Assembly: GCA_050949705.1 (NCBI GenBank)
Contig: JBMNGG010000011.1
Span: 62,001-126,000, forward strand
Length of the DNA: 64,000 nucleotides
Reading direction: 5' to 3'
Source of the DNA: JBMNGG01 sp050949705
GTDB lineage: Bacteria; Bacillota; Thermosediminibacteria; Thermosediminibacterales; Tepidanaerobacteraceae
Both the position numbers and the translations under genes were made by a program. The stretch's first letter is position 1. Each line of letters begins with the position of its first letter. Shown in pieces: positions 63,199 to 64,000 of this stretch. Below the pieces are notes generated by a model. The model did no database searches, was not told where the DNA came from, and saw only the letters and a list, made by a program, of their open reading frames with translations.

Positions 63199-64000
63199 CT
63201 ATAAGGACTTTAAATAGGTATTTTTTGACAGCAGCTCGAGGATAACTGGCATATTCTCGTTTATTAGTTTGAAATTTTCACTTATTAGTTCTCTATATTC
63301 CCATAATTCCTTATAGTGGTTTTCCTTACAAGCTTTTAGTGCATTTTGTGGAATATCATCTGTTCTCCATACTTCACAACCTTCAAATGGATTAGCTGTT
63401 CCAATGTATAAATCGTTTTTACTGTCTACAAAGAGGATTCTGCCACCATAGTTATGTTGATTGTTGAGACCATCCAGGAATACAGAATTGAAACTAACCC
63501 CATCTTCAGATATATAAAGGTCAAATCCCCTTTGATATCTTATTGCTGTTAATATTTCAACAACAGCTCTATATACTGTAATCAATACTTTTGTTACAGT
63601 TTCACCTATAAGGTTCTCTAAAGCAGCCCTGTTTTCTAATAGGGTTGTCAGTATCACTTCCATATTGCTGGAATCATCAAAAGTGCTAATCAGCAGCCTG
63701 TTTTTATATTCTTGTATCTGCCACCCATATACATTGAAGGGATTATTAAACCCTGACCCAAGATTTGAAAGACCAATGGATTCTTCTTCTATTAATGATT
63801 CTAACTGAATTAAAGGATTACCGCCAACTATTGTCTCCCAGTTATCCTCTTTATCAATTCTTATTAGATCAAATCCAAATGGGATAAACCAAGCTAATGG
63901 CAGTGGTTTTGTTCCGCTTACATAGAGATGGTTTTTAAACACACCGATGGCTAAGGTATATCTATTTAACGGGTTTTCGAATCCATCAACTACAAGGGTC
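63199..64000 (-). CDS. Unrecognised propeller-like protein, 5' end beyond the window
   Basis: The reading frame is open from the stop at 63199 to the right edge of the window; GTG 63942 is only an internal valine, since upstream codons (VVDGFENPLNRYTLAIGVFKN) belong to the same pattern. Repeating segments such as FKNHLYVSGT, YGWQIQEYKNRLLISTFD, FDLYISEDGVSFNSVFLDGL and GGRILFVDSKNDLYIGTANPFEGCEVWRT resemble the blades of a secreted beta-propeller protein found in bacteria and archaea. The last 35 residues are helical. The function is unknown. The signal peptide, if any, is outside the window. Confidence 0.65.
   Translation of the reverse strand, partial: TLVVDGFENPLNRYTLAIGVFKNHLYVSGTKPLPLAWFIPFGFDLIRIDKEDNWETIVGGNPLIQLESLIEEESIGLSNLGSGFNNPFNVYGWQIQEYKNRLLISTFDDSSNMEVILTTLLENRAALENLIGETVTKVLITVYRAVVEILTAIRYQRGFDLYISEDGVSFNSVFLDGLNNQHNYGGRILFVDSKNDLYIGTANPFEGCEVWRTDDIPQNALKACKENHYKELWEYRELISENFKLINENMPVILELLSKNTYLKSL

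Noticed and set aside
1..64000. tRNA, rRNA, insertion sequence, prophage or integrative element
   Set aside because: No transposase, integrase or phage genes and no cloverleaf or rRNA-like sequence were recognised on either strand.

Overview
The window looks like a chromosomal segment of a low-GC, motile, anaerobic Gram-positive bacterium (Firmicutes, Clostridia in the broad sense). The evidence is an atp operon whose c subunit carries Na+-site residues, a rubrerythrin, S-layer-homology and copper-amine-oxidase-N-like domains in exported proteins, CsrA beside flagellin, strong Shine-Dalgarno sites with many TTG/GTG starts, and many intrinsic terminators. No tRNA, rRNA, insertion sequence or CRISPR array was seen. 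Species cannot be named from the sequence.

Layout. 1-2.3 kb: end of a PAS/GGDEF/EAL cyclic-di-GMP gene with two frameshifts. 2.8-9.8 kb: complete F-type ATP synthase operon (atpZ-I-B-E-F-H-A-G-D-C). 10.0-10.7 kb: rubrerythrin with rubredoxin domains at both ends. 11.2-12.95 kb: periplasmic-sensor diguanylate cyclase behind a long structured leader. 13.0-15.9 kb (minus): 7TM-DISM histidine kinase and OmpR-type response regulator. 16.1-19.9 kb: csrA, a sigma-28-like promoter, a leader rich in GGA hairpins, a second csrA too short for routine gene calling, and a 989-aa flagellin with its own CsrA-type hairpin. 20.0-24.9 kb: EamA transporter, a 6S RNA candidate, a bactofilin-like repeat membrane protein, a ZIP transporter and an SLH/BsuPI surface protein. 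25.2-27.1 kb: TPR protein. 27.2-54.7 kb: one giant surface protein gene, about 9,148 codons once two single-base frameshifts are repaired. 55.0-59.5 kb: pseudokinase/AAA/GAF/LuxR regulator. 59.7-61.3 kb: membrane diguanylate cyclase and a TipA-type MerR regulator. 61.5-64 kb (minus): DUF3298-type lipoprotein and a gene running off the right edge.

Theme. Apart from the ATP synthase and rubrerythrin, the region is about motility and surface lifestyle: three cyclic-di-GMP genes, a two-component system, a CsrA/flagellin module, a TPR protein and a near-megadalton adhesin-like protein next to a large LuxR regulator.

Caveat. At least seven single-base frameshifts interrupt otherwise convincing genes, mostly in or beside short homopolymers. 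Sequencing or assembly indels explain this better than widespread gene decay, so broken genes are described as they would read after repair.

Best candidate for something new: the 16.35-16.90 kb segment. A sigma-28-like promoter feeds an RNA with GGA-loop hairpins (one within a 13-bp terminator-like stem), then csrA, then a flagellin whose ribosome-binding site is preceded by another GGA-loop hairpin. This suggests a CsrA-sensing leader or decoy RNA built into a flagellin operon.
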